Assembly: GCA_016795035.1 (NCBI GenBank)
Contig: JAEUIT010000081.1
Location: 45,777 to 109,776, forward strand
DNA length: 64,000 nucleotides
Reading direction: 5' to 3'
Source of the DNA: Phycisphaerae bacterium
GTDB taxonomy: Bacteria > Planctomycetota > Phycisphaerae > Phycisphaerales > SM1A02
A program made the position numbers and the translations under genes. Shown here piece by piece: positions 24,752 through 34,912 of this stretch; positions within the stretch are counted from its first letter, which is position 1; each line of letters starts with the position of its first letter. Under the pieces are notes generated by a model. It had not been told where the DNA came from. It ran no database searches and saw only the letters and a list, made by a program, of their open reading frames with translations.

Positions 24752-27523
24752 ATGCCCTTGAGGATGATCCCGTTCCCCGCGCGTTCAATCGCCGCTGCTG
24801 TTGCCGCGCTTTCAACATCGGCTTTCGAGTCGCTCGCGACCGCGTCGTCGAGCGTGCTCTATGTCGACGGAACCGCCGTCGCAGGAGGCGATGGCCTGAC
24901 ATGGGCGACGGCTATCTCGTCCCTCGACGCGGCACTGAGCCAGGCGTTTGCGGCGGGCATTGACGAGCTCTGGGTTCGTGAAGGCGTCTACGTACCGACC
25001 ATCCCCTCAACCGCGGACCCGCGATCGAAGAGGTTCTTTGTTCCACCCGGAGTGTTGGTTCGCGGGGGTTTCGCTGGCACTGAACGAGCTCCCGAAGAGC
25101 GCGACATCGAGGCGCATCCGACCGTCCTTTCCGGCGACATTCTTGGCAACGATGGACCGAACCTCACCAATCGAGCAGACAACACCTACCGAATTGCTGA
25201 CGTGCTCGGCGGAGTGAACGGTGGATTCGACGGAGTGATCTTCCGAGGCGGAAACGCTGACGGGTCGAGCGATCCCGTGCAACAGGGCGCTGGCGTTGCA
25301 GTGACCGGCGGATCGCTCACGCTGACCGACTGCGTCTTCGTCGACAACATCGCGAAAGAGCGCGGTGCCGGGTTTTATGGAGTGACGGTCGATGTCACCG
25401 CGACTCGATGCAGCTTCTCGTCGAATGTGCTAACGGCCGCAAACGCGCGCGGTGGGGGCGTCTATGTCCTCGGGGGCAAATTCGAAGCAGTCGAGTCGGA
25501 GTTCGTGGCCAACGTTGCGGACGCCACAAGCCAAGCCGGAACCCCCAAAAGCGGGGCTGCTGCGATTTACACCGCAGGACAGGCCGGTTTGCGGCTCGAG
25601 CTTTGCCTGATACGTGAGAATCGCGGGAGAGCTGCCGCGGTGTTTGCCGAGAGTCCGGCTGCAACAAAGACTATCGAAATCCACGCGTGCGAATTCATCC
25701 TGAACACGGGAACTGACGGAGACTGCGCAGCATTCACAGCGGCCAATGCACCGGCTGAGGATCAAGTCATCGTATCGCAGTGCACCTTCGATGCGAACGG
25801 CGGCAGTGCCTCTACTGGCGCGGTTGAGCTCCTCTCATCGCATGCGACGGTTGACGATTGCACTTTTACCTCGAATGTCGCAAGGTCAACTGGAGGATTG
25901 CACTCGACATCGTCAATTCTTCTCGTCCGCGACACCACTTTTGTTGCGAACTTTGCTCTCATCCATTCGGGCGGAGCGGCAGACATCTCGGGCGGTGTCC
26001 CCTACGTCTCGAGATTTGAGCGTTGCTGGTTCGAGCTCAACGCAGCGGACGACGGCGGCGCGATCTCGCTCTCGTCGTCGGCGGCGATTGTTGACTGCGT
26101 CTTCATCAATAATAGCGCAAACAGCAGTGGCGGTGCGATTGCGTCCCCCTCTTCAGGTGGCGCGGGCCCTCCCGTTTCCTTGGAAAGGTGCTTGTTCTTA
26201 AGTAATACTGCCTTCGGCAACGGAGGTGCCGTTCGTTCAACGGCAACCCCGCTTTCCGCAAAGGACTGCGTCTTCAGTGGCAATTCAGCTATCAACGGCG
26301 GCGCAATCTATAGCGGACTCAAGGACATACACGTTGAGCGATGTTCTCTCGTCGGCAACCAGGCGTTCGTTGCCGGAGGCGGGCTCGCTCAGGCCACCGG
26401 AACCGTGACCGTTTCCGGCTCGATACTCTGGAACAACACCGTCGGTGGCGTGGCAGATTTCAACGGTCAGATCGCAACCAACCTGCCCGGTGCCGCCCCC
26501 GCGACGCTCTCTTTCTGGCAGAGCTGTGTGCAGTCACTTCCACCGAAGTTCGACGTGCTCGGAGGTATCTCGGCGGATCCGGCCTTTGTTGATGCCGACG
26601 GACCCGACGATACGCCAGGAACACTTGATGACGACTTCCGACTCCTGGCGACATCTCCCTGTATCAATCGCGGAGATCCCACCTTTACGGACTCCAAGAA
26701 AGTCGACCTCGCAGGAGAGGCTCGTGTCCAGCAGTGTCGAGTAGACATGGGTGCGATTGAATCGCCATTCGAACCTGCCGCAGCCGCAGACTGCGATGGA
26801 GACGGCATCTCCGATGCGTGTGAGATCCTGGATGGGCAGGATGGAGACTGCAACGAGGACGGCGTTCCTGATTCCTGCGAGATAGCGGCCGGAGCGGATG
26901 ACTGCGACGCCAACGGCATTCCCGATAGCTGCGAGCTTGGCCTTCAGCAGTTCACCACTCAGAGTGCACCACAAAGCCCGTTCGGTGCTGGCTTTCCTTT
27001 GTCATTGACGTTCGCAAATCCCGGGGCGGCGCAGTCAGATGTCCTCATCTCCCTGACCGCGCGCGGCGATTTCAGCGCCGCGCAGGAGTTTGTGAGCGTT
27101 CTCGCGAACGGTGTCTCCGTCGGCACGCTCTTTGTGACCGGAGGCGACTGTACGCACGAACCTCAGCTTCAGACGCTGATCCTCGCGAAGAACTCTTGGA
27201 ACACGCTCGTCGCCGCCGGCAGTGTGCTTCTCCAGTGTCAGGCCAGCGCGGATGTCAACCCGGCCGCTTGCGCCGAGACGGTGGCGGTAGCATCGATCTC
27301 ATTCCTGATTGCGCCGACTGCCGACGCGAACTCGGACGGTATCCTCGACGCGTGCCAATTCCCTGCCGATCTCGACGGCGACGGTCTCGTGGGGCCAGTC
27401 GATCTCGGCATCCTCCTCGGTGCGTGGGGACCCTGCGATCGCTGCAATGCGGATGTTGATGGCGACGGTCTCGTCGGACCGGCCGACCTCGGCGTCCTTC
27501 TCGGCGCATGGTCCGGAGGCTAA
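24752..27523 (+). CDS. Secreted beta-helix protein with TSP3-like and dockerin-like repeats
   Basis: A protein of 923 aa from the ATG at 24752; ATG 24764 is an alternative. A signal peptide (ARSIAAAVAALSTSAFESLA) is followed by the entry motif SVLYVDGTAVAGGDGLTWAT and IDELWVREGVYVPT. Many parallel beta-helix turns come next (e.g. DCVFVDNIAKERGAGF). Around residues 690-750 lie three calcium-binding repeats of thrombospondin type 3 style (DCDGDGISDACE, DCNEDGVPDSCE, DCDANGIPDSCE). A beta-rich domain follows, then two dockerin-like loops (DLDGDGLVGPVDLGILLGAW, DVDGDGLVGPADLGVLLGAW). Its codons are less GC-rich at third positions than those of dxs. It is followed 3 bases later by a related gene. 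Confidence 0.8.
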   Translation: MPLRMIPFPARSIAAAVAALSTSAFESLATASSSVLYVDGTAVAGGDGLTWATAISSLDAALSQAFAAGIDELWVREGVYVPTIPSTADPRSKRFFVPPGVLVRGGFAGTERAPEERDIEAHPTVLSGDILGNDGPNLTNRADNTYRIADVLGGVNGGFDGVIFRGGNADGSSDPVQQGAGVAVTGGSLTLTDCVFVDNIAKERGAGFYGVTVDVTATRCSFSSNVLTAANARGGGVYVLGGKFEAVESEFVANVADATSQAGTPKSGAAAIYTAGQAGLRLELCLIRENRGRAAAVFAESPAATKTIEIHACEFILNTGTDGDCAAFTAANAPAEDQVIVSQCTFDANGGSASTGAVELLSSHATVDDCTFTSNVARSTGGLHSTSSILLVRDTTFVANFALIHSGGAADISGGVPYVSRFERCWFELNAADDGGAISLSSSAAIVDCVFINNSANSSGGAIASPSSGGAGPPVSLERCLFLSNTAFGNGGAVRSTATPLSAKDCVFSGNSAINGGAIYSGLKDIHVERCSLVGNQAFVAGGGLAQATGTVTVSGSILWNNTVGGVADFNGQIATNLPGAAPATLSFWQSCVQSLPPKFDVLGGISADPAFVDADGPDDTPGTLDDDFRLLATSPCINRGDPTFTDSKKVDLAGEARVQQCRVDMGAIESPFEPAAAADCDGDGISDACEILDGQDGDCNEDGVPDSCEIAAGADDCDANGIPDSCELGLQQFTTQSAPQSPFGAGFPLSLTFANPGAAQSDVLISLTARGDFSAAQEFVSVLANGVSVGTLFVTGGDCTHEPQLQTLILAKNSWNTLVAAGSVLLQCQASADVNPAACAETVAVASISFLIAPTADANSDGILDACQFPADLDGDGLVGPVDLGILLGAWGPCDRCNADVDGDGLVGPADLGVLLGAWSGG

Positions 27524-27526
27524 GCA

Positions 27527-30040
27527 ATGTGCTCCTTTCTTCTAACGGCTTTGGTCGAACGAAGCGTTCGCGTCGCGCTCTCAACAATGACGCTCTCTGC
27601 CGCATTGGCGGGCGTCTCGATCGCGTCATGTGCGCATTCGCAGATTATCTATGTCGATGCGGACTCTCCCGCTCCCGACGGCGGGGACGGTCTTTCGTGG
27701 CAGTCCGCCTTTCGGGATCTTCAGGATGCACTCGCTGCCGCCCAGGCCGCCGGTGGGTCGACGATCTGGCTTGCGGAAGGCACGTATCGTCCCGACTATG
27801 GAACCGGCCTGCGATATCTCGCATTCGAGCTATCGTCGGGGACGACCATTCTCGGTGGCTTCGCAGGGAATGAACTCGCGGCAGACGAGCGCGACCCAGT
27901 GGCGCATCCAACGGTCCTTTCCGGCGACCTCCTCGCGAACGATGGGCCGGACTTCGCGAATCGCACTGACAACGCATTCAGTGTGGTCCGTGTCTGGAAC
28001 GCGCTGGATGCTGCAATCCTTGATGGACTGACGATCCTTGGCGGTGCGGGCGATGGACCCGCTATCTTCAGCGGAGGCGGTGGCCTCGTTGCGATCGGAT
28101 CGACCGTCCTTGTGAACGATTGCATCTTCACCTCGAATCTCGGAAACTCCGGCGGTTCGGCGCGAGCGATCTTCTCCTCGATCTCTTTCAGCGATACTGC
28201 GTTCGAGGATTCGGTCGCCCAGCGAGGCGCAGGGGTTTATCTTCACTATTCTGAAGCAACACTGAACGCATGCCACTTCTCGGGCAACGTCGCACAAACC
28301 AATAGCCTTGAGTACGGCGGCGGAGCGATCGCCGCTCATGGAAGCACGGTTACAGCCAGCGACTGCACGTTTGTCGCAAACGTCGCCTTCAAGACAGGCG
28401 GTGCGATCCACCTTCTAGACAGCGCTCTCTCCGCCCAGTCCTGCCACTTCGAAGGGAACGAGGCGACGACACTTGGCGGTGCAGTGAAGACCTTTCTCGG
28501 TGGTGCGCCGCTCGTTCTCAACGGATGTTCGTTTCTGGGCAACAGCGTCGATCTGGCGCCCTCGTACGGCGGTGCGATCTGGTGCGACGTACCGATTGTG
28601 CTCGACAGCTGCCTGTTCCAGGGGAATACCGCCAAGCACGGAGCGGCGATGTATGTTTCCGAGACATCCTCTACAGGCGACTCGTCACTTGCGGGCGTGA
28701 CGGTGATCGACAACTACACGTCTGATGCGGTCTTTGGCGGCGCACTCATCTACCGCGCGCCGGGCGAGCTCACCATCGACCGTTGCCTCTTTGAAGCCAA
28801 CTACACGCCGACGGGCTCCTCGTCCAAGGGTGGCGCGGTGAACGCCGACTCAACGGGTCCCCTCGTCGTTCGATCGACGACTTTTCGAAAGAACGTCGCC
28901 GGGAGCGCGGATGCGCTCAGAACCACGGGCCAGGCAGTGCTTGTTGAAGACTGCCTCTTTGAGGAGAACGGGGCCTCGCTGGGAACCGTCGCAGTCATGA
29001 TTTCGTCAAGTCCTCAGGACGTGACGCAAATCATAAGAAACTCCCACTTCCTCAATAACGCTTGCGGCGCGCTCTTCGTTGGGTCCAGCGGCTATGTCTT
29101 CGACTGCCTCTTCGAGAAGAATTCGCTTGCTCTCCCGACGTCCTCTTTCACGTCCGCAGCGGGTCTTTCGGGCTCGCCTCGCCAGGTTGTCCGCTGCGAC
29201 TTCCTGGACAATCACGCAGCGTCCGGCGCGGGAGCGATTCAGATCTCGACGGGAGTGTCTAACTCGGACGTTGTCGTCTTGCAGTGTCGATTCCTCGGAA
29301 ATCACGCTGGGCCGCTCGGTGCGATGTCGATGCTGAACACATCCGAGGGCCCGGCCATCGCGCGCACTTCTTACTCCTTCAGCGGCACGATCGAGTTTGC
29401 CAACTGCGTCTTCTCGGGAAACGTCTGCACAAACGGCGGCCCGACGATTGCAGCCTATGGAACAGCCGATCTCAGGCTGCGTAGCTCGACAGTTGCGGGG
29501 AACATATCGACGGGACCGAACGCAGGGGTGCGGTCTGATTGGATCGACATCACCAGCGAAGGAGACTATCTCTACGCGAAGGTCACCCTTCAGAATTGCA
29601 TCATCTGGGGAAACAACAACAACTCGCAGGCTGCCGCTCTGGCCGTCGCAGCGGGCTGTCAACTGAAACTCGATTCCTCTTGCGTCCAAGGCTGGACAGG
29701 CTCGTTCGGCGGCAATGACAACCATGGGCTTGACCCGAGTTTTGTAGACGCTGATGGCCGAGACAACGCCTCCGGAACCATCGACGATGACCTCCGGCTC
29801 ATGGCGGGATCGCCGTCCATCAACAGCGGTAATGCACTCTTTCTGACATCTGATCACGCCGATCTCGACGGGGACGGGATCCTGACGGAACCCATTCCGA
29901 TCGACCTCGACGGCGGTCTCCGCGTGGTCAAGGCACTCGATCGGGGTGCCTACGAGCGGCAGTCCGGAAGCGACTCCCGCTACGTTCGGAAGCGAGACTG
30001 GCCAAGTCGTTCGCACCCTTCTTCCAGCACGTCACGCTAG
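27527..30040 (+). CDS. Secreted beta-helix protein lacking a dockerin tail
   Basis: A protein of 837 aa; ATG 27587 is an alternative start directly before the signal peptide core (SAALAGVSIASCAHS). The entry motif IIYVDADSPAPDGGDGLSWQ ... IWLAEGTYRP matches those of the genes at 15335 and 24752, so they are paralogous. Beta-helix ladders fill the rest. The end is odd: after GAYERQ, where relatives continue into calcium repeats and dockerin loops, this protein ends in 25 basic, low-complexity residues. No dockerin is seen in any frame before the next gene, so the tail seems lost, not frameshifted. Confidence 0.75.
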   Translation: MCSFLLTALVERSVRVALSTMTLSAALAGVSIASCAHSQIIYVDADSPAPDGGDGLSWQSAFRDLQDALAAAQAAGGSTIWLAEGTYRPDYGTGLRYLAFELSSGTTILGGFAGNELAADERDPVAHPTVLSGDLLANDGPDFANRTDNAFSVVRVWNALDAAILDGLTILGGAGDGPAIFSGGGGLVAIGSTVLVNDCIFTSNLGNSGGSARAIFSSISFSDTAFEDSVAQRGAGVYLHYSEATLNACHFSGNVAQTNSLEYGGGAIAAHGSTVTASDCTFVANVAFKTGGAIHLLDSALSAQSCHFEGNEATTLGGAVKTFLGGAPLVLNGCSFLGNSVDLAPSYGGAIWCDVPIVLDSCLFQGNTAKHGAAMYVSETSSTGDSSLAGVTVIDNYTSDAVFGGALIYRAPGELTIDRCLFEANYTPTGSSSKGGAVNADSTGPLVVRSTTFRKNVAGSADALRTTGQAVLVEDCLFEENGASLGTVAVMISSSPQDVTQIIRNSHFLNNACGALFVGSSGYVFDCLFEKNSLALPTSSFTSAAGLSGSPRQVVRCDFLDNHAASGAGAIQISTGVSNSDVVVLQCRFLGNHAGPLGAMSMLNTSEGPAIARTSYSFSGTIEFANCVFSGNVCTNGGPTIAAYGTADLRLRSSTVAGNISTGPNAGVRSDWIDITSEGDYLYAKVTLQNCIIWGNNNNSQAAALAVAAGCQLKLDSSCVQGWTGSFGGNDNHGLDPSFVDADGRDNASGTIDDDLRLMAGSPSINSGNALFLTSDHADLDGDGILTEPIPIDLDGGLRVVKALDRGAYERQSGSDSRYVRKRDWPSRSHPSSSTSR

Positions 30041-30072
30041 AAGACGATTGAGCCTACGGACAAGCTGAGCTC

Positions 30073-33000
30073 ATGAACACGCCACGTTCGAACCAGCGAA
30101 ACAGCATGACCTCGTCTCGCGCACGTCATGTCGAGGCATACCGCAATCCAACCCGCGTCGGACTCAAGGCCGATTCGAGGTTCGTCTCGGCAGCCGTGGC
30201 CTCGACGATCGCTCTTGCGGTATCTGCGTCGTCCGCACTGCACGCGCAGACTCTCGACGTTGTCTGGACCGGCGGCGACGGTGTCTGGAGCAACGCCAGC
30301 CTCTGGGATCCGCAGGTCGTCCCGTCGAATTTGGGGCCGTTTACGTTCCATGCTTTCATAGACGCATCGCCCCGACCTTCGACCGTGACGCTCGATCTTA
30401 CTCCGACGCTGAGCGGGCTGACCATCACGTCCGGCGACACGGTTCGCCTGATCGACGGGCACGATCTGACTTTCATCGGAACCTCGATGACAATCGACGG
30501 AGAACTTCGAATCGAGGTCCCGCCACTTCAGTTTTCCCAACTCTACTTTACGGAGGATTGCACCCTCAACGGGAGTGGATCGATCTCCATGGGATCGCAC
30601 ATCTTCTCCGGAATCGCCGGCGATGCGGGCAATCGACTCACCATAGGTTCAGACATCTCGATACTCGGACGGGGAAGCGCCCTGTCTATGGCGCATGACA
30701 ACTTCGGCCTCATAAGCGCCGTTGAAGGTTCGACTACGATCTCCACCGGGACGGCCCTCAACACGAATCGCGGCGAGATTCGCGCGACGGGACTTGGCGT
30801 TGAACTGAAGCTCAACGGCGTTCAGATCGACAATACGAATGGCCTTCTCGACGCTCTCGACGGCGGGTGCATCTGCAGCTCAGGGGAGAACTCCATCATT
30901 GGTGGAACGTTCGGCTCAAGTGCGTCGAGCAGCGAGCTGCGGACAACGTATGGAACGCTGACTCTTGATTCCGTCCACGCCGTCGGACCCGTACGCGTCG
31001 GCCGCGGTTCAAACCTCGTGCTCGCGGGTCTCATCAACTTTGATCTGCCGATCGTCGTCGGTGGCACAGGCTCCACCTCGTCAGCTGCTCTCGCGTTCAC
31101 GTCCACTGCAACGTTCCCGTACCCTACAACAATCGAATTGCTCCCTCCGAGCCCGCAAGGAGGCTCCTTTCCCTCCGTGCTTCGGCAGTCGCCGTCGCTG
31201 GACCCGCCATTCCTCCTGATTCCGGAGACGGTCGACGTCTTTGGCGAGGGAACCGTGACCCTCAAGAATTGCGAGTTTCTCGGGTCGATTCGATCGACCA
31301 CCGGCAATGGAATCCACCTTGGTGGAACCTCGCTCAAGATAGGCGGTTCGGTCATCGCAGAGACTGCTCCCCTTCGATTCTCCGCGGGCACGATCGACGC
31401 ACAGGGCGCGCTCATCTCCTTTGACGCGGCCAATCCGATCATTTGGTCGTCTGTGTCATCTGCCACTCGCATCCTTTCGAACGCCACGTTCTCCGCTCGC
31501 GATGACTCACCGATCATCCTGGGAAAGTCATGGACGTACGAAGACATTGCATGCGCAACCGGCATAGAGGTTGTCGCGACAAGTACGCTGAAAGGATCTA
31601 TCCACTCTCCAGGCCTGCACATGCAGCCGACTGAGGATTATAATGTTGATGTCACGACGTCGAGTGTCTCGTTTCCTCTCGCCACCACGATCACGATCAC
31701 CGAGAACGTCGACTGGTTTGCGGACTCCCTCGTCATCGACGACGACGACAGCCTGAGCGGTGCCGGCATGTTCGATGCGGAGGTGCTCACGAATGAGGGC
31801 ATCATCGAATCTGGTGGTGGCGGGACGTTGACGCTCTTTGTCGGCGGCACGCTCACCAACAACTCAGTGATCCAAGGGGTCGACGGAACGCTCTTACTTA
31901 AGGGTCAAGGATCGCTCGACAACTCTAACGGCGTCCTTACGGCGCTTCCCGGCGGCACGTTGAAGAGCCTGTCCGACGAAGGATCCAATGTCCTAATCAA
32001 GGGCGGTGAATTGCGAAACGACGGAGGAATCGTCGACCTGACATCCGTTCAGCTCGACAATGTCACCGTAGGCAACGGCGTCTCGCTGAATCTCGCCAGG
32101 GTAAAGGGCTCACTCTTCATTCGGCCGGAGGAGACGCTGAAGGCCGGAACGCTGTACGCCGTTTCGCCGGGGAGTACTTTGAAGCCACTTTTGCCCGGAA
32201 CAACCGCTGTGTTGCAGAGTACGGGTGGCTTTGTGTCTGCTGAGTCGACCGGCGCGGTTTTCACCATAGAGTCGGGCATCATTGCACACATTCTTGGAGG
32301 AGTCACCACGAACACGGCCCCGCTCGTGCTTATCAATCACGGCTCGCTCCTTCTTGAATCCGCAAGCGGTGCGGGCCAGGCGAACATCAAACAGGCGGCG
32401 ACCGGCAGCTTCACGAACAAGGGGCTCTTTGCATTGGTGTCGGCAAACTGCGAGGCCGATGGCGGGAGCGTGGCGAACGAAGGATTTCTATGGATAGGTC
32501 CCGGACTTCAGTTCAAGAGAGCAGGCACACCGTATAAACAAATAGCGGGCGAGACGAAGCTGCTCGGAACGATGTTTGTTATAGGGTCCCAGTGTCAGGT
32601 CATCGGCGGCGAATTCACCGGGACGGGCTCGATCACTGGCCCCCTCGTCAACACAAGCGGTCGAGTCGCGCCTGGCGACGACGAAGGGACTGGGTTCGGG
32701 ACGCTAAGCAGCTCTACGTATACACAGTCTGCCGACGGCACGCTCGAGATAGAGGTTGGTGGCTCGGTCGCCGGCACCTTCGATGTCGTCAAGGCAACCA
32801 CGACCGCGACGCTTGCAGGCACCTTGGAGATCCGGCTGCGCGATGGCTTCATTCCGCCAGCGGGAACTTCATTGACCGTCGTGTCGGGGACTTCGCGCGT
32901 CGGAACGTTCGATACGATCGACTCGTGCGTTCCGGTCACGATGCAGTACACGCCTACTACCGCGAAGATAGTCTTTGGAAACGTGCCAATCGCGGGCGAC

Positions 33001-33156
33001 TTCGACGGCGACGGAGTCGTTGGGCCCTCGGACCTTGGAGTCCTTCTCGGCTCATGGGGTCTGTGCGTTGATTCGTGCTGTGCGGAGGACCTCGATGCCG
33101 ACGGCGAAGTAGGCCCTGCGGACCTCGGCATCCTGCTCGGGAGTTGGGACGCGTGA
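30073..33156 (+). CDS. Large secreted beta-solenoid protein with dockerin-like tail
   Basis: A protein of 1027 aa. A long N-terminal region precedes a signal-like stretch (VSAAVASTIALAVSASSALHAQ, about residues 38-59). The body opens with VVWTGGDGVWSNASLWDP, typical of autotransporter-like and planctomycete beta-solenoid proteins. It continues in Asn/Gly-rich ladders with repeated phrases such as DNTNGLLDALDGG and DNSNGVLTALPGG. The final 60 residues have dockerin-like loops DFDGDGVVGPSDLGVLLGSW and DLDADGEVGPADLGILLGSW. It is third in a same-strand run of secreted genes. Probably a surface or extracellular protein; no enzyme motif is visible. Confidence 0.75.
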   Translation: MNTPRSNQRNSMTSSRARHVEAYRNPTRVGLKADSRFVSAAVASTIALAVSASSALHAQTLDVVWTGGDGVWSNASLWDPQVVPSNLGPFTFHAFIDASPRPSTVTLDLTPTLSGLTITSGDTVRLIDGHDLTFIGTSMTIDGELRIEVPPLQFSQLYFTEDCTLNGSGSISMGSHIFSGIAGDAGNRLTIGSDISILGRGSALSMAHDNFGLISAVEGSTTISTGTALNTNRGEIRATGLGVELKLNGVQIDNTNGLLDALDGGCICSSGENSIIGGTFGSSASSSELRTTYGTLTLDSVHAVGPVRVGRGSNLVLAGLINFDLPIVVGGTGSTSSAALAFTSTATFPYPTTIELLPPSPQGGSFPSVLRQSPSLDPPFLLIPETVDVFGEGTVTLKNCEFLGSIRSTTGNGIHLGGTSLKIGGSVIAETAPLRFSAGTIDAQGALISFDAANPIIWSSVSSATRILSNATFSARDDSPIILGKSWTYEDIACATGIEVVATSTLKGSIHSPGLHMQPTEDYNVDVTTSSVSFPLATTITITENVDWFADSLVIDDDDSLSGAGMFDAEVLTNEGIIESGGGGTLTLFVGGTLTNNSVIQGVDGTLLLKGQGSLDNSNGVLTALPGGTLKSLSDEGSNVLIKGGELRNDGGIVDLTSVQLDNVTVGNGVSLNLARVKGSLFIRPEETLKAGTLYAVSPGSTLKPLLPGTTAVLQSTGGFVSAESTGAVFTIESGIIAHILGGVTTNTAPLVLINHGSLLLESASGAGQANIKQAATGSFTNKGLFALVSANCEADGGSVANEGFLWIGPGLQFKRAGTPYKQIAGETKLLGTMFVIGSQCQVIGGEFTGTGSITGPLVNTSGRVAPGDDEGTGFGTLSSSTYTQSADGTLEIEVGGSVAGTFDVVKATTTATLAGTLEIRLRDGFIPPAGTSLTVVSGTSRVGTFDTIDSCVPVTMQYTPTTAKIVFGNVPIAGDFDGDGVVGPSDLGVLLGSWGLCVDSCCAEDLDADGEVGPADLGILLGSWDA

Positions 33157-33271
33157 AGCGGCGACTCGAGTGGCGATCTCACTCCGTTTCAAGAGTTGAG
33201 CGAGTGACAGAAATGTAGCGAGGGCTTGCTCGTAGCTACTTGATTGCCTGAACAACAAACGTCCTTCTCCG

Positions 33272-34477
33272 TCACATCTCCGCCAGCACCCCATCCGCCA
33301 CAAGCAGCCCCCGGCGCGTCAGACGCACACGGTCGTCGGCGATCTCAAGGGTGCCCTGCGCGAGATGCCGCGCGAGCGCTTCTTGACCTGAAACACCGAG
33401 ACAGGCGTCGACGGTCGCGCGCGGCAGGCCGTCCAAGAGGCGCAAGCCGACGAGGAGGGTCTCGGCCTTGGCGCGCTCGAGATCGGGACGCTCGAGGTCG
33501 ACGACCGGCGCGAGCGCGTCCGCGCCGAGCCACTCGCTGATCCGGGGCACGAGCTTGAAGCGTGTGCCGGCGATGTGGCCGCTCGCGCTTGGGCCAAGCG
33601 CCCACCAGTCGGCGTTCGTCCAATAGAGCATGTTGTGGCGACAGCGCTCGCCCGGCTTCGCCCAGTTCGAGATCTCATATTGCTCGAAGCCGCACGCGGC
33701 GAGGCGGTCGATCGTCCGCTCGTACATGTCCGCCTCGAGATCTTCGTCGCAGGGCTCGAACTCGCCGAGGTCGAGCCGCTTCGTCATCGCGGTGTTCGGT
33801 TCGTACGTGAGGCCGTAGCACGAGAGGTGGTCGGGTTCGAGCGCGAGCGCGCGATCGAGGTCGTGCTCCCAGCCCGCGAGCGACGTCCCCGGCACGCCGA
33901 AGATGAGGTCGAGGTTGATGCGTCGAATCCCCGCCGCGCGGAGCGTCTCGACCGCGCGGCGCACGTTCGCCGGATCGTGCCAGCGCTCGAGCGTCTTGAG
34001 CGCGCGTTCATCGAAACTCTGTGCGCCCAAGCTCACGCGATTCACGCCGCTTGCGACGAGGATCGCGGCGACCTCGGGCGTCACCGTCTCGGGATTCGCC
34101 TCGACCGTCCACTCGTAGCCCTCGGCGAGCGTCACCCCCGCACGGATCGCGCCGAGCGCTTCACGAAGGAGCGTCGGCTCGAGGAAGGTCGGCGTGCCGC
34201 CGCCGATGAAGACCGTCTCGATGGGTCGCTCGAGCGCGAACGCCGACGCCGCGATCTCCCGAGCGAGCCGCGCGACGTACGCCGGCTGCCGCGACTCGCG
34301 GTCGACGAGCGAATAGAAGTCGCAGTAGTGGCACTTGTGGAAGCAGAACGGCACGTGCACGTAGAGGCCGCGCACGTGGGCGTTCGGCGGGAGCGCGCCG
34401 TCGGCAAAAGGATGGCGCTCGGTCGGCGGAGCGCCGCCGACCGTGAGCGTCGTGCGCGACGTCGAGCGGCCTGCCAT
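33272..34477 (-). CDS. hemW: Radical SAM haem chaperone HemW
   Basis: A protein of 401 aa from the ATG at 34477; an upstream in-frame start would add 12 residues. The radical SAM cluster motif is VPFCFHKCHYCDFYS (CX3CX2C, about residues 44-58). FIGGGTPTFLEP and GAQSFDERALKTLERWH are HemN/HemW signatures. The length and the cluster spacing CX3CX2C without the extra HemN cysteine fit HemW, which delivers haem to respiratory proteins, better than coproporphyrinogen dehydrogenase. A small zinc-ribbon gene lies just upstream on the same strand. Confidence 0.9.
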   Translation of the reverse strand: MAGRSTSRTTLTVGGAPPTERHPFADGALPPNAHVRGLYVHVPFCFHKCHYCDFYSLVDRESRQPAYVARLAREIAASAFALERPIETVFIGGGTPTFLEPTLLREALGAIRAGVTLAEGYEWTVEANPETVTPEVAAILVASGVNRVSLGAQSFDERALKTLERWHDPANVRRAVETLRAAGIRRINLDLIFGVPGTSLAGWEHDLDRALALEPDHLSCYGLTYEPNTAMTKRLDLGEFEPCDEDLEADMYERTIDRLAACGFEQYEISNWAKPGERCRHNMLYWTNADWWALGPSASGHIAGTRFKLVPRISEWLGADALAPVVDLERPDLERAKAETLLVGLRLLDGLPRATVDACLGVSGQEALARHLAQGTLEIADDRVRLTRRGLLVADGVLAEM

Positions 34478-34522
34478 GCCGCAAGCATGCGGGAAGGCGT
34501 AGCGCGCACGCAAGTCCGCCGC

Positions 34523-34738
34523 TCAGGCGGCCTTCGTGCCCTTGCCCTCGCCAGCGTCCGGCGCGGGTGCGCGCGAGGCGTCCTTGAGCGGCACGCGAAT
34601 GTTCGTGCCGCAATTCCGGCAACGCACGAGTTTGCCGCGCGTCGCCACCGGCACCGCCAGGATCCGTTGGCACCCGAGCTTCGGGCACATGATCCGGACG
34701 ATGTCGTCCTTCTTCGAATCGCCAGCCGAACCGCCCAT
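34523..34738 (-). CDS. Small zinc-ribbon protein
   Basis: A protein of 71 aa. Four cysteines form a ribbon, CPKLGCQRILAVP ... VRCRNCGTNIRVP (residues 18-50). The first pair is spaced CX4C instead of CX2C. The ends are charged and probably disordered. Such short ribbons are common in Planctomycetota. It is 45 bases upstream of hemW on the same strand, so co-transcription is likely. The function is unknown. Confidence 0.65.
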   Translation of the reverse strand: MGGSAGDSKKDDIVRIMCPKLGCQRILAVPVATRGKLVRCRNCGTNIRVPLKDASRAPAPDAGEGKGTKAA

Positions 34739-34912
34739 ATGGCGGGTTGATCGGCGAGCCAAGGGCTCACCTTCAATCGCTTCTTCGGAAGTCCACGCAC
34801 CGGCGAAGAGAGTCGGTTCCTCTACAATCGGCCTCTTCGTCGGACGCCTCCGCGTTCCGAGTCCTTTCTCTTCGCGGGCTCTGCCGCCCGCCGCGATTCG
34901 ATTGGCTTCCAC

